DNA from: JAHFUA01 sp963808725
GTDB lineage: Bacteria > Acidobacteriota > Terriglobia > Terriglobales > Acidobacteriaceae
Reading direction: 5' to 3'
DNA: 64,000 bases
NCBI GenBank assembly: GCA_963808725.1
Contig: CAWEGO010000001.1
Span: forward strand, 186,001 to 250,000
Shown: positions 36,474-44,890 of the stretch, in pieces
How positions within the stretch are numbered: the stretch's first letter is position 1
Layout of the letters: every line of letters starts with the position of its first letter
The notes under the pieces: generated by a model
The model's input: only the letters and a program-made list of their open reading frames with translations
Told to the model about the DNA's origin: nothing
Databases searched by the model: none
Position numbers and translations under genes: made by a program

Positions 36474-36665
36474 CTAGGCGTGCTTCGGGTGCTCGATGCC
36501 TTCCAGCACCTTGGTGAAATTGGGTTCGGACTTGCGCATGTAGTCCGCCAGTTGCTTCCGCTCCTCCTCGGTCAGGGTGGGAAGGCTGGTGGTGATGCGG
36601 CGCAGGGTGGCGGCTATGTCGTCCACGTAGTTCATCATGCGAATGATCTCGCCGGTAGCGGGCAT
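36474..36665 (-). CDS. Small hypothetical protein upstream of hydroxybutyryl-CoA dehydrogenase
   Basis: The 63-residue ORF starts MPATGEIIRMMNYVDDIAAT after AGGAG with eight-base spacing. It consists of two or three amphipathic helices (RRITTSLPTLTEEERKQLAD) and has no membrane segment. Its stop is three bases from the start of the dehydrogenase gene, so it is cotranscribed with it. No family is recognised; regulator or stabiliser of the dehydrogenase is a guess from position. Confidence 0.6.
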   Translation of the reverse strand: MPATGEIIRMMNYVDDIAATLRRITTSLPTLTEEERKQLADYMRKSEPNFTKVLEGIEHPKHA

Positions 36666-36744
36666 GAGGGCGTTCTCCTGTGTCCCCGGGTCAACAAGGG
36701 GAACGGCTATTGTCGTCTGTCGGTGGAATTCTTGTCCACTGGCG

Positions 36745-38433
36745 TCAGCTTCCCAGCCGAAGCATGGCCGAGCGCAGCCGCGGATGCGATTGCAGCAGGC
36801 GGATGTAGCGGCTCTCGTTGGTCCCGGCCTTGGCGCGGACGATGGCGGCCAGCTTGCTTTTTTCGACCGCCGACCAAGTTGGGAAATCCGCAACCAGGGC
36901 GAGCACTACCGCAAAATCCTCCAGGGCCGCACGCTCCGGTTGCGAAAATCGGCCGGCGTTCACGCCCAGAGCACCAGCGAGCCGGTCGGCCGTGACCCGG
37001 CGCATCATCTCGAGATCGCCGGAAAACCGCTCCGCCATGTAGCGGTTCACGCGGAACCCGAGGTTGCGCACGCGGAAGCGGTCCCAAGCCCCGATTTCAG
37101 CCCCGGGCAGCTCGTAAAAGACGTGTCCGGCGGCCAGCTTGCGCAGAGTTGCCGCGGGCGTGCGGTAGCCGGGGCGGGCTGCGATCTTATGCTCCTCGCG
37201 CTCGAGCAGCCGGCGTACCTCGGGGCGTCCCGGGCGGAATCCCAGCTTGCGATAGAACCAGAATGCCCCCGAGGCGATGGCTTCTTCATTTTGATCTCCG
37301 AGCTGGTAGGGATAGACGGAGAGGCAACGCACGCCGTGGAGCTGTGTGAGCAATCGCAACGCCTGCGCGTAATGCCATGCGGATTCGCCGTCGCGATAGG
37401 CGTAGAAGGTGTTGAAGCCCACCTCCATCCACTCAAACAGCGAGATGCCCTCGATGTAGTTGATGGGCACGCCGTTCTTCAGCGTGAATCCCGCGAGATA
37501 GGCACGCAGCGGGAGCCGCCGCCCGCGAGGCAAGCCCCACAGAAAGATTTGCGTGCCGCGCCCGGGGCGAGCTTCCACCACGCTAGCCGGATCGCCGAGA
37601 GTGGTACCGTAAAGCTCGCGGTAGCGGACCAGCATGATCTCGCGGATGAGGTCCATCACCGCCTCGCCCTCGCGCCGCGAGAGCCGCCGGACCGGCAGCG
37701 GCGAAGCCAGCTCCTTTGCTAGCGAAACCTCGCTGCGCCGGATCAGCGGGCTCTGGTGATAGAAGACTTGCCGGACCGGCCGCCAGTTGCGGGTGCGGCT
37801 GGCACGCAGGTTGTCGAGTTCCCATTTGGTCGTGAGCCCAAGTGAGTTGTAGAGTTCCGTTTTCTCGCGCCCGGAGATCGACAGTCGCTCGAACCGCTCC
37901 AGCAGCCACAGCAAAGGGTTGCGTTTGCCGGCGGCGGCCTGCAGCCACTCGCGGAAAGGGACGTCCGCCTCGACATCGGCATCGTCTGCCAGTAACGGAA
38001 TGAATCGCGGCAACGTTGCCGCCAAGCGGCCATCCTGATCGTAATCCGTCCAGTCGATGGAAACATTGCGGGGAAAGCGCCGTGCCAGCCAGCGGATGAC
38101 GTCGTAGTTCCAGGTGTCCTGCATCGCGGTGCCTGCGATGCCGGAGACCTGCTCGGGATCGAACACCGACATGTCCGCGCCTGCTGCGCGCAGGCGCTGG
38201 ACGCGTGCGACGAACGCATCGAGCAGATGTCCGGACTGGCGCTGCACGGCGGCATTGTGCGGGTACGCGCGAAGGAACAGCAGCGCGTCGTGGAACCGGA
38301 TCAGGGTTTCGGGATCGCGGAACTCGCGGCGTCCGAGCCCGGCCAGCAAGCGCAGAATCTGCGCGGCATTCCCGCGAGAGAAGTTGTTTTTCTCCTGCTC
38401 CAGCCGGGCCAGCGGGCGGTCGAGGGTTGGCAT
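36745..38433 (-). CDS. Uncharacterised 562-residue protein
   Basis: This soluble, arginine-rich protein has no signal peptide or membrane helix. The N-terminal half is helical (LLDAFVARVQRLRAAGADMS). The middle contains DLIREIMLVRYRELYGTTLG. A segment near residues 390-405 (ASGAFWFYRKLGFRPGRPEV) is reminiscent of the end of a GNAT acetyltransferase fold, but the acetyl-CoA loop is not evident. I recognise no family. It lies 79 bases upstream of the 63-residue ORF on the same strand and may start that operon. Confidence 0.7.
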   Translation of the reverse strand: MPTLDRPLARLEQEKNNFSRGNAAQILRLLAGLGRREFRDPETLIRFHDALLFLRAYPHNAAVQRQSGHLLDAFVARVQRLRAAGADMSVFDPEQVSGIAGTAMQDTWNYDVIRWLARRFPRNVSIDWTDYDQDGRLAATLPRFIPLLADDADVEADVPFREWLQAAAGKRNPLLWLLERFERLSISGREKTELYNSLGLTTKWELDNLRASRTRNWRPVRQVFYHQSPLIRRSEVSLAKELASPLPVRRLSRREGEAVMDLIREIMLVRYRELYGTTLGDPASVVEARPGRGTQIFLWGLPRGRRLPLRAYLAGFTLKNGVPINYIEGISLFEWMEVGFNTFYAYRDGESAWHYAQALRLLTQLHGVRCLSVYPYQLGDQNEEAIASGAFWFYRKLGFRPGRPEVRRLLEREEHKIAARPGYRTPAATLRKLAAGHVFYELPGAEIGAWDRFRVRNLGFRVNRYMAERFSGDLEMMRRVTADRLAGALGVNAGRFSQPERAALEDFAVVLALVADFPTWSAVEKSKLAAIVRAKAGTNESRYIRLLQSHPRLRSAMLRLGS

Positions 38434-38472
38434 GGTTTGCCGTGCAGTGTACTCCGAGTGTCAAACCGGCCA

Positions 38473-38549
38473 AGTAACGCCGGCGTCCCGGCGGCCCGAT
38501 GCGCGGGCGAGACGCCCGCGTAACAGCCGCCGAGACGGCGGCGCTACAC
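38473..38549. repeat. Array of three small GC hairpins
   Basis: Three hairpins follow one another: GCCGGCGTCCCGGCGGC, GCGGGCGAGACGCCCGC and GCCGCCGAGACGGCGGC. Units two and three share the GAGAC loop. They fill the divergent gap between the 562-residue gene and the hemerythrin gene. Confidence 0.65.
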
Positions 38550-38573
38550 TGGGCGAAGGGGGATAATGGCAGG

Positions 38574-39065
38574 ATGCTGCGCGACAAGAACCTCATCCCG
38601 CTTTCGCATCAGCACCAGCACGCGCTGGCAATGTGCGTGCGCCTCGACCGCGCGCTGGTCAAAGGCGATGCCGACCTCAACTCCTGGCAGGAGGAGATCG
38701 CGGGCATCTGGGAAAGCGAGATCCGCTTTCACTTTGAGACGGAAGAGAAGATCTTATTCCCGGCGGCGGACCAGTATGCATCCCTCCGGCCGCTGGTGAA
38801 GCAACTGCTCTCCGAGCACGCGACGCTGCGAGACTTCTTCGCGCGCGCTCAAACGCGGCGCCTGGACGCCACGACCCTCCCGGCCTTCGTCGAAACCCTC
38901 GCCCAACACATCCGCACCGAAGAGCGCGAGTTATTCGAGGAGTGCCAGCGGCAGATGCCGGCCGCCGAGATGGCCCGCGCCGGCGCCGCCATGGACGACT
39001 ACTTCGCGAAATCCGGCACGCCGGGGGCGAGTTGCGCACTGCCCTCATCTTCCAAAAGGAAGTAG
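38574..39065 (+). CDS. Hemerythrin HHE-domain protein
   Basis: The 163-residue protein has the iron-binding histidines of the HHE fold: SHQHQHALAMC near residue 10, HFETEEKILFPA near residue 55, LLSEHATLRDFF near 80, and QHIRTEERELFEECQR near 114. Such proteins bind a di-iron centre for oxygen, NO or iron sensing. It is followed after 38 bases by the hybrid histidine kinase, so cotranscription is likely and it may work as a redox sensor with it, although that is inference. ATG at 38574 is preferred over 38499. Confidence 0.82.
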   Translation: MLRDKNLIPLSHQHQHALAMCVRLDRALVKGDADLNSWQEEIAGIWESEIRFHFETEEKILFPAADQYASLRPLVKQLLSEHATLRDFFARAQTRRLDATTLPAFVETLAQHIRTEERELFEECQRQMPAAEMARAGAAMDDYFAKSGTPGASCALPSSSKRK

Positions 39066-39094
39066 TCACGCTGCCCACCCAACCCTGTACCTGG

Positions 39095-39128
39095 CATGTC
39101 CTAATGCCATTTCGGACATGTCCTAATG
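39095..39128 (+). repeat. Direct 12-base repeats at the histidine kinase start
   Basis: CATGTCCTAATG occurs at 39095-39106 and again at 39117-39128, 22 bases apart (about two helical turns). The first copy contains the proposed ATG of the kinase. An operator or a chance duplication are both possible. Confidence 0.4.
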
Positions 39129-42127
39129 GGCACGGGAGCATAGATTTGCACTGCCTCCCGAGCCACGCAACTGGAATAATCATCCCTACCGCGACCGGCG
39201 CGGGGAGCGGGGTCCCCAACGTACCTGATTTTGGCACGTTGGGTGCAGGAGGTGGCGCAGCGAAGCCCAAGTCTCGTCTCACGCCCAGCACGCGCAAGCC
39301 CAGCGAGCGAACGCCACGGGTGTCTCCCGGGAACGGCAAGAACGGCTCTGCGCCCGGCGCGCCCGCCGTTCAGGAAGCCGAGGCTCTCTATCGCGGTCTG
39401 TTCAACCGCATGGCGGACGCGGTGTTCGTCATCGACGCCGAGACCTTACGTTTTCTCGATTGCAACGACGCCACCTGCCAGGCCTACGGCTACAGCCGCG
39501 AAGAACTGCTCTCCATGACTCCTGTACTGCTGCATCCTCCGGAAGAGCGCGAGTTGGCGCTGCAGCGGCTGCGGGAAAAGAAGTGGGGGCATCGCACCTA
39601 CACCCACGTCACCAAGACCGGCCGGCGGCTGGCGGTGGAAGCCCGCACCACCGACGTGCGCTACCAGGGCCGCGATGCCCACCTCAGCATCGTCCACAAC
39701 GTCACCGAGCGTAAGCAAGCCCAGGACACTCTCCAAGTGCAGTCGGCCTACCTCGAGCAGCTGATCGAGAGCGCGCCGGAAGGCATCGCCGTGCTAGACA
39801 ACCAGCACAAGGTGCTGCGCGTCAACCGCGAATTCACCCGCATGTTCGGTTTTCCACCCGAGGAGATCGTCGGCCAGAGTCTGGAGATCCTGGTCCCCGC
39901 CGAACGCGCCAAGGAATCCAACTTCATCCACGCCGCCCTGGACCGGGGCCAGACCATCAACGTGGAGACCATCCGCCGTCGCCGTGACGGCTCGACGGTG
40001 GCGGTCTCGATCCTGGGGACGCCCATCAACGTCAGCGGCAGCCCGGTGGCTCTCTACCTGATCTACCGCGACATCACCCAGAGCAAGCGGGCCGAGCGCG
40101 CGCTCATCGAGAGCGAAAGCAAGTTCCGCGCGGTGGCCGAAACCGCGGCGACCACCATCTGCATCCACGACAGCACCCGCTTCCTCTACGTGAACCGGGC
40201 CGGCGAAAAGATGCTGGGCTATAGCCGCGCCGAGCTCATGCGCATGAACCCGCTGCTGCTGGCGCACCCCGATTCCCGCGAAGACATGCGCCGGCGCGGC
40301 GAAGCCCGCCAGCGCGGCGAGGCGCTGCCCTCGCGCTACGAGTTGAAGATCGTCACCAAGAGCGGAGAGGTCCGCTGGCTGGATTTCAACGTCACCTCCC
40401 TTCAGTTTGAAGGCAGAACCGCCATTCTGGCCACCGCCGTGGACATCACCGAGCGCAAGCGCGCCGAGGAACTGCAGCGGGCGCTGTACCGCATCGCCGA
40501 CCAGACCAGCGCGGCCACCGACCTGCAGGAGTTCTATTCGGCCATCCACAGCATCGTGGGCGAACTGATGGACGCTCGCAACTTCTACATCGCCCTGTAC
40601 GACGAGGACACGGGCCTGCTCAGCTTCCCCTATTTCGTGGACGAGCGCGACTCGGCGCCTTCCCCAAGGCGGCTGCGGAAGAAGATAACCGAGTACGTGA
40701 TGCGCAGCGGCGAGCCGCAGTTGGCGCCGGCGGAGCGCTTCCAGGAGCTGGTGCGCTTCGGGGAGATCGAGGAGATCGGCACTCCGTCGGTGGACTGGCT
40801 GGGTGTGCCCATGAAGAAGGGCAACAAGTCCTTCGGAGTCCTGGTGGTGCAGAGCTACTCGGAAAATGTGCGCTACGGCGCGCGCGACCTGGAGATCCTC
40901 AACTTCGTCGGCCAGCACGTGGCCACGGCCATCGAGCACAAGCGCGCCGAGAACGCCCTCAGGCATTCGGAAAAGCAGCTCTGGCAATCGCAGAAAATGG
41001 AAGCCGTGGGACGCCTGGCGGGCGGCGTGGCCCACGACTTCAACAATCTGCTCACCGTGATCAAGGGCTACACCGAGCTCATGCTCGAAGACCTGAAGCC
41101 CTCCGATCCCATGCGCACCGAGATGGAAGAGGTGCAAAAGGCGGCCGACCGCGCCGCCGCCCTCACCCGGCAACTGCTGGCCTTCAGCCGCCGCCAGGTG
41201 CTGGAGCCCAAGGTGGTCAACCTCAATTTCCTGGTCGAGGACATGAACAAGCTCATGCTCCGGCTGCTGGGCGAGGATATCGAGCTGTGCACCAAGCTCG
41301 ACAGCAGCCTGGGCTCAGTGAAGGCCGATCCCGGGCAGATCGAGCAAGTCATCATGAACCTGGCGGTCAACGCCCGCGACGCCATGCCCAAGGGCGGCAA
41401 GCTCACCCTCGAAACCGCCAACCTCGAACTCGACCAGGCCTACTCGCGTGAGCATGCCACCGTCCAACCCGGCTCCTACGTGCTGCTGGCCGTCTCCGAC
41501 ACCGGCTGCGGCATGAACGCCGAAACCCTTTCCCACATCTTCGAGCCTTTTTTCACCACCAAGGAACAAGGCAAAGGTACCGGGCTGGGACTCTCCACCG
41601 TGTACGGCATCATCAAGCAGAGTGGCGGATACATCTGGCCCTACAGCGAGGTGGGGATGGGGACCAGCTTCAAGATCTACCTGCCGCGCGTCGATGAGAT
41701 GGCGGAGCGCGAACAGGAGCGTGCCCAGGCGTCAACCGGGCTGGGAGGCACGGAAACCATCCTGCTGGTCGAGGACGAAGAGGGAGTCCGCGGGCTGACC
41801 CGCCAGCTTCTCCAGCGCCACGGCTACACCGTGCTCGAAGCCGAACACGGTGAGGACGCGCTGCTCCTGTGCGAACGCTATTCCGGACCCATCCACCTGG
41901 TGCTCAGCGACGTGGTGCTGGCCCAGATGAGCGGCCGCGAGCTGGTGCAGCGCCTGGCCCCGCTGCGGCGCGAGATGAAAGTGCTCTACATGTCCGGCTA
42001 CAGCGACGAAGCCATCGTCCACCACGGCGTGCTCGAGCCCGGCACCGCCTTCCTGCAAAAGCCCTTCACCACCGAATCCCTCATGCGCAAGCTGCGGGAA
42101 GTCCTCGACAGCAAGAAGGCCCAGTAG
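39104..42127 (+). CDS. PAS/GAF hybrid histidine kinase with C-terminal receiver
   Basis: The 1007-residue soluble sensor has three PAS domains (about 95-205, 215-330 and 340-455), each ending in a T(D/E)RK/TQSK-type exit. A GAF domain is at about 465-620, and HisKA has the phosphorylated His in GGVAHDFNNLL near 643. HATPase_c spans about 750-870 (NLAVNARDAMPKGGK, GTGLGLSTVYGI). The receiver from 885 has a phosphoacceptor Asp in LVLSDVVL near 935. No transmembrane segment is seen, so it senses a cytosolic signal. The first 90 residues are disordered and partly encoded by a REP-like hairpin. ATG 39104 is the only plausible ATG before the PAS domain. Confidence 0.88.
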   Translation: MPFRTCPNGHGSIDLHCLPSHATGIIIPTATGAGSGVPNVPDFGTLGAGGGAAKPKSRLTPSTRKPSERTPRVSPGNGKNGSAPGAPAVQEAEALYRGLFNRMADAVFVIDAETLRFLDCNDATCQAYGYSREELLSMTPVLLHPPEERELALQRLREKKWGHRTYTHVTKTGRRLAVEARTTDVRYQGRDAHLSIVHNVTERKQAQDTLQVQSAYLEQLIESAPEGIAVLDNQHKVLRVNREFTRMFGFPPEEIVGQSLEILVPAERAKESNFIHAALDRGQTINVETIRRRRDGSTVAVSILGTPINVSGSPVALYLIYRDITQSKRAERALIESESKFRAVAETAATTICIHDSTRFLYVNRAGEKMLGYSRAELMRMNPLLLAHPDSREDMRRRGEARQRGEALPSRYELKIVTKSGEVRWLDFNVTSLQFEGRTAILATAVDITERKRAEELQRALYRIADQTSAATDLQEFYSAIHSIVGELMDARNFYIALYDEDTGLLSFPYFVDERDSAPSPRRLRKKITEYVMRSGEPQLAPAERFQELVRFGEIEEIGTPSVDWLGVPMKKGNKSFGVLVVQSYSENVRYGARDLEILNFVGQHVATAIEHKRAENALRHSEKQLWQSQKMEAVGRLAGGVAHDFNNLLTVIKGYTELMLEDLKPSDPMRTEMEEVQKAADRAAALTRQLLAFSRRQVLEPKVVNLNFLVEDMNKLMLRLLGEDIELCTKLDSSLGSVKADPGQIEQVIMNLAVNARDAMPKGGKLTLETANLELDQAYSREHATVQPGSYVLLAVSDTGCGMNAETLSHIFEPFFTTKEQGKGTGLGLSTVYGIIKQSGGYIWPYSEVGMGTSFKIYLPRVDEMAEREQERAQASTGLGGTETILLVEDEEGVRGLTRQLLQRHGYTVLEAEHGEDALLLCERYSGPIHLVLSDVVLAQMSGRELVQRLAPLRREMKVLYMSGYSDEAIVHHGVLEPGTAFLQKPFTTESLMRKLREVLDSKKAQ
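39215..39243. repeat. REP-like hairpin in the histidine kinase N-terminal coding region
   Basis: CCCAACGTACC and GGCACGTTGGG pair, with one mismatch, around a seven-base loop TGATTTT. Loop length and the TTTT end match the REP family, but the GGGTGC tag is absent. It may be a sister family or a degraded copy. Confidence 0.45.
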
Positions 42128-42294
42128 ATTCCGGTGCCGGCATTTGGCAGATTTGGGCTTGTCGCATCGTGAGGTTTAGCAAAGCGTCAATCCTACCCCC
42201 ATGGCTTTGCCTAACATCCCCATCCTGCCCACAAACTGTACCCCTGCCCAAAAACTACCGTTCCGTTTGAGAGGATGCTAGGTACTGCCGTAAT

Positions 42295-42669
42295 TCATTG
42301 GGAGGCAGCAACAAACTTTGCCTCCTGCTCTTTCAGGGTCTGCTCGTCTAAGATGTTTCCTGCCGTGCACCGCTTGACAAACATCATTTCCCCTGAGAGC
42401 AAATCCTGAACTATGTAATTAATGCCTCCGCTGTCTGGCCTTACAACCTCTGCAACGCAAGAGTTGCGGGTGGGGCTGTAACTTACCTTAAGAACACCTG
42501 CGTGGTAATTATTCTCGGATTCAAACTGCTTCGCGACCTGCTGACACTTCAGACTGTGATCAAAGATCAAATGGCTATGCCTCTGGCTGCTGTGCCAATA
42601 TAGCGATGTTGCACCCACTCCCACCATGAGGCCCAGCAACAAAACTACCCAATCTCGACGGTTGGTCAT
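42295..42669 (-). CDS. Hypothetical small membrane-anchored protein
   Basis: The 124-residue protein has an N-terminal membrane helix (DWVVLLLGLMVGVGATSLYW) and an extracytoplasmic domain with three cysteines (KCQQVAKQF, NSCVAEVV and VKRCTAGN). No family is recognised. GGGAGCAAGGC precedes the ATG at 42669; the frame upstream to 43056 is a shadow of the next gene. It is 23 bases downstream of the 181-residue membrane protein, so both are probably in one operon. Confidence 0.6.
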   Translation of the reverse strand: MTNRRDWVVLLLGLMVGVGATSLYWHSSQRHSHLIFDHSLKCQQVAKQFESENNYHAGVLKVSYSPTRNSCVAEVVRPDSGGINYIVQDLLSGEMMFVKRCTAGNILDEQTLKEQEAKFVAASQ

Positions 42670-42692
42670 GCCTTGCTCCCGCCCCGTACCTC

Positions 42693-43238
42693 TCACAGGG
42701 CCTTCCCTATCTTGCGCCTGAATTTCTTGAGGTAGCACAGATTCCCGATAGCAATTGCCAAAAGGCCAATTATTGATACGGCAATTCGTTCGCTTCCAGC
42801 GAGGCCCTTTAGGCAAATCAGAAGGAGAAGTACAGAGAGTCCAGCTACGTGCGGGTGATAAATTCCTGGCAATAGCCAAAACCAGTTCAGTGGATTCCAG
42901 AGGAATTGTGGCGGCTCGCCGGAAGCAGGCGTGTAGTTGGGACTCCACTGGAGCGCGTGCTCTATCTGATGTTGTATGTTCTGGAGAAACCGGAAGGCAT
43001 AACCGAGCGCCGCTAGATACCAACTCGCCCACACGGTAACGGCTAACGCGAGCCAAGTCGCGAGTGAAAGAAGCTCTTTCTGCTGGCAGAGTTGTGGATT
43101 GGCCAGCACGTACCCATACCCAGTGCTGACTATGATCAGGAGTCCGAAGAACTTTGGGCTTTCAGAGAGCCGCGCATTTAGCTGTTCGGATACCGTGTGA
43201 TGGAACTGCGCCAGCAGTTCCTTATCTTTTTCGTTCAT
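42693..43238 (-). CDS. Hypothetical four-helix membrane protein
   Basis: About 181 residues with membrane helices near 28-47 (FFGLLIIVSTGYGYVLANPQ), 60-80, 127-143 (PHVAGLSVLLLLICLKGLAG) and 146-165. A basic tail ends it (CYLKKFRRKIGKAL). No known domain. The start at 43238 follows GAGG with five-base spacing. The gene is less GC-rich than typical for the window and sits in an accessory-looking stretch next to a RAYT transposase. Confidence 0.6.
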   Translation of the reverse strand: MNEKDKELLAQFHHTVSEQLNARLSESPKFFGLLIIVSTGYGYVLANPQLCQQKELLSLATWLALAVTVWASWYLAALGYAFRFLQNIQHQIEHALQWSPNYTPASGEPPQFLWNPLNWFWLLPGIYHPHVAGLSVLLLLICLKGLAGSERIAVSIIGLLAIAIGNLCYLKKFRRKIGKAL

Positions 43239-43301
43239 CCTGACCTCGCGCACATTCTTAGGTCGCGGTCACCGGCGTGCCCAAGCTCCAAAAGTTAGCA
43301 A

Positions 43302-44000
43302 TCATAGCCGTATGCCGTACTCCGTGGTCCGACCGCCGACGGTTAGAGGGAAGGCCAACGTACCAATCCTGAAACTCCGATGCCGTAACTCTAGATCACC
43401 GGGAGTCAACGTCTCATCCAAACCAACCCATACCAGAACCGTTTGGTCGGGGTGCAGATGAACATCTTGCGTCTCCGCTTCCAATTTCCCATCGCTTAGA
43501 CTCACACGCTGAAACGAAGAACCAAGCGGCGATTTGGCCGACACATCATCGTTCGTTTCCCTCACCCATCTCGGTTTCCGAATGTCTAAACAGAACGGAG
43601 AATCATTGCGGAGCCGAAGCCGCTCTTTCATTTTGTAGTTCATTGTGTCGGCCCGCTCCGGGTACGCCTCGATCAGTATCAACTTCACTTCTGAAAGCAG
43701 TTGGGTGTCGAAGTTCGGGGCGGGCGCTGGTGCCGGAGCAGACGGCAGGTCGAAGTTTGGCGGGAGCGTGGCGGCAGCAGGAGGAGCGCCATGCTTTGAT
43801 GCAGCTTGGATGACCAATGCCAGCAGAAGTCCCGCCACCAACATGCCGAGTATGAACACTACCGCCTTTGCGCCAGTAGAAATCGAGTGGTTCCCCACTA
43901 CGTTGTAGGCGCTGATGCCAGCCAGCACAAGTGCACACCCTGCGAACACCACTTGAATCACCTGCCCCCTATTCGCAAACCATTTTCCGCTCATCCCCAT
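43302..44000 (-). CDS. Hypothetical membrane protein with soluble C-terminal domain
   Basis: The 232-residue protein has two N-terminal membrane helices (VVFAGCALVLAGISAYNVVG and AKAVVFILGMLVAGLLLALV). A proline/alanine-rich linker (PSAPAPAPAPNFD) follows, then a beta-rich soluble domain near 95-232 that includes LRLRNDSPFCLDIRKPRWVR. Family unknown. ATG at 44000 is my choice, with the ATG at 43994 as an alternative. It is the first gene of a three-gene minus-strand run with the two membrane proteins downstream. Confidence 0.6.
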   Translation of the reverse strand: MGMSGKWFANRGQVIQVVFAGCALVLAGISAYNVVGNHSISTGAKAVVFILGMLVAGLLLALVIQAASKHGAPPAAATLPPNFDLPSAPAPAPAPNFDTQLLSEVKLILIEAYPERADTMNYKMKERLRLRNDSPFCLDIRKPRWVRETNDDVSAKSPLGSSFQRVSLSDGKLEAETQDVHLHPDQTVLVWVGLDETLTPGDLELRHRSFRIGTLAFPLTVGGRTTEYGIRL

Positions 44001-44161
44001 AAGGATACCAGTGAACGCCAAACGAGCGCCTCACCTTGACCTTGACCGCTCCCTGCGCCGCAGTGCATGGTGGAAGAGACGGGCGGTGGGCGCTAGCTGG
44101 ACAAGATGTGAGTTGACGGTTTGACTACCCAGCAGGCCGAGTGAAGGGTAAGCGATTGCAC

Positions 44162-44199
44162 GGGTGCCCTACCCTTGGCCGGTTTTGCCAAGGGTGGGG
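44162..44199 (+). repeat. REP hairpin, left end of the RAYT element
   Basis: GGGTGC tag, then a 13-bp stem with one wobble pair (CCCTACCCTTGGC) and the CGGTTTT loop. It lies 49 bases before the transposase start. Confidence 0.85.
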
Positions 44200-44247
44200 C
44201 CTTTCGGCCCCTTGTTTTTGTCGATCTTTGCTCTACCCTCCCGTCTC

Positions 44248-44790
44248 ATGCCCTGGAGCCTGAGACGTTTCCAAGAGACCCGCCAGCTTCATTTCATAAC
44301 GTTTAGCTGTTACCGGCGGCAGCGGCGGCTGAACACCTCCGAGGCACGCCGCGTGTTTGAGCGCCAGTTGGAGATAGTGCGCCGGCGCTTCAAGGCGTGC
44401 GTGTATGGATACGTCGTCATGCCCGAACACGTCCATCTGCTGGCGAACGAACCCGAGCGCGGGCCGCTTTCGTCGATGATTCAATCACTGAAGCAAACGA
44501 CCGCTCGAAAGCTCGGCTTCGACGACAGGCATTTCTGGCAGCGCCGCTACTATGATTTCAACGTCTGGAGCGAACGCAAGCGGATCGAGAAGTTGCGCTA
44601 CATGCACCGCAATCCGGTGAAGCGCGGACTGGCAGAGAAGCCGGAGGACTGGCCGTGGAGCAGTTTCCGACATTATCTCTACGGCGAAGAAGGGATCGTC
44701 GAGATCGAATCCGAGTGGTCAGCGCGGAAACGGCAGAAGATGGGAACAGCCCCACCCTTGGCAAAAGCGGCCAAGGGTAGGGCACCCTAG
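44248..44790 (+). CDS. REP-associated tyrosine transposase (RAYT)
   Basis: The 180-residue Y1-transposase-like protein has the HUH metal motif in MPEHVHLL (HVH near residues 58-60). HFWQRRYYDFNVW follows near 98, then RYMHRNPVKRGL near 118, the typical RAYT ending where the catalytic tyrosine is expected. RAYTs nick and rejoin single-stranded REP hairpins and are thought to spread REPs. Start is MPWSLRRF at 44248; the frame upstream to 44164 translates the left REP. The last residues and the stop TAG come from, or directly follow, the right REP. Confidence 0.88.
   Translation: MPWSLRRFQETRQLHFITFSCYRRQRRLNTSEARRVFERQLEIVRRRFKACVYGYVVMPEHVHLLANEPERGPLSSMIQSLKQTTARKLGFDDRHFWQRRYYDFNVWSERKRIEKLRYMHRNPVKRGLAEKPEDWPWSSFRHYLYGEEGIVEIESEWSARKRQKMGTAPPLAKAAKGRAP
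44750..44787 (-). repeat. REP hairpin, right end of the RAYT element
   Basis: On the minus strand this is GGGTGC plus the same stem, with loop CGCTTTT, the only copy with a changed loop base. It encodes the C-terminal residues PPLAKAAKGRAP of the transposase; the stop codon follows at once. Confidence 0.85.
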
Positions 44791-44890
44791 AGTTCGTTTT
44801 GTGATACATCGCATGGGCGGGGCGGCGGGAGAGTCCGGGGAACAGATGCAGCATTTGTCCTGCTGGGGTCACGAAACGGCACGATAATCT

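Larger units (their letters stand above)
44162..44787 (+). mobile_element. RAYT element bounded by 38-bp inverted REPs
   Basis: The ends match as inverted repeats at 37 of 38 positions: 44162-44199 reads forward and 44750-44787 reads reverse complement. Each end is itself a hairpin with the CGGTTTT loop and GGGTGC tag. The whole 626-bp element holds one gene, the RAYT transposase. No flanking target duplication is evident, which fits HUH/Y1 chemistry. Confidence 0.82.

Noticed and set aside
44001..44161. Possible tRNA or small RNA gene before the RAYT element
   Set aside because: No cloverleaf or other stable fold could be traced by eye.
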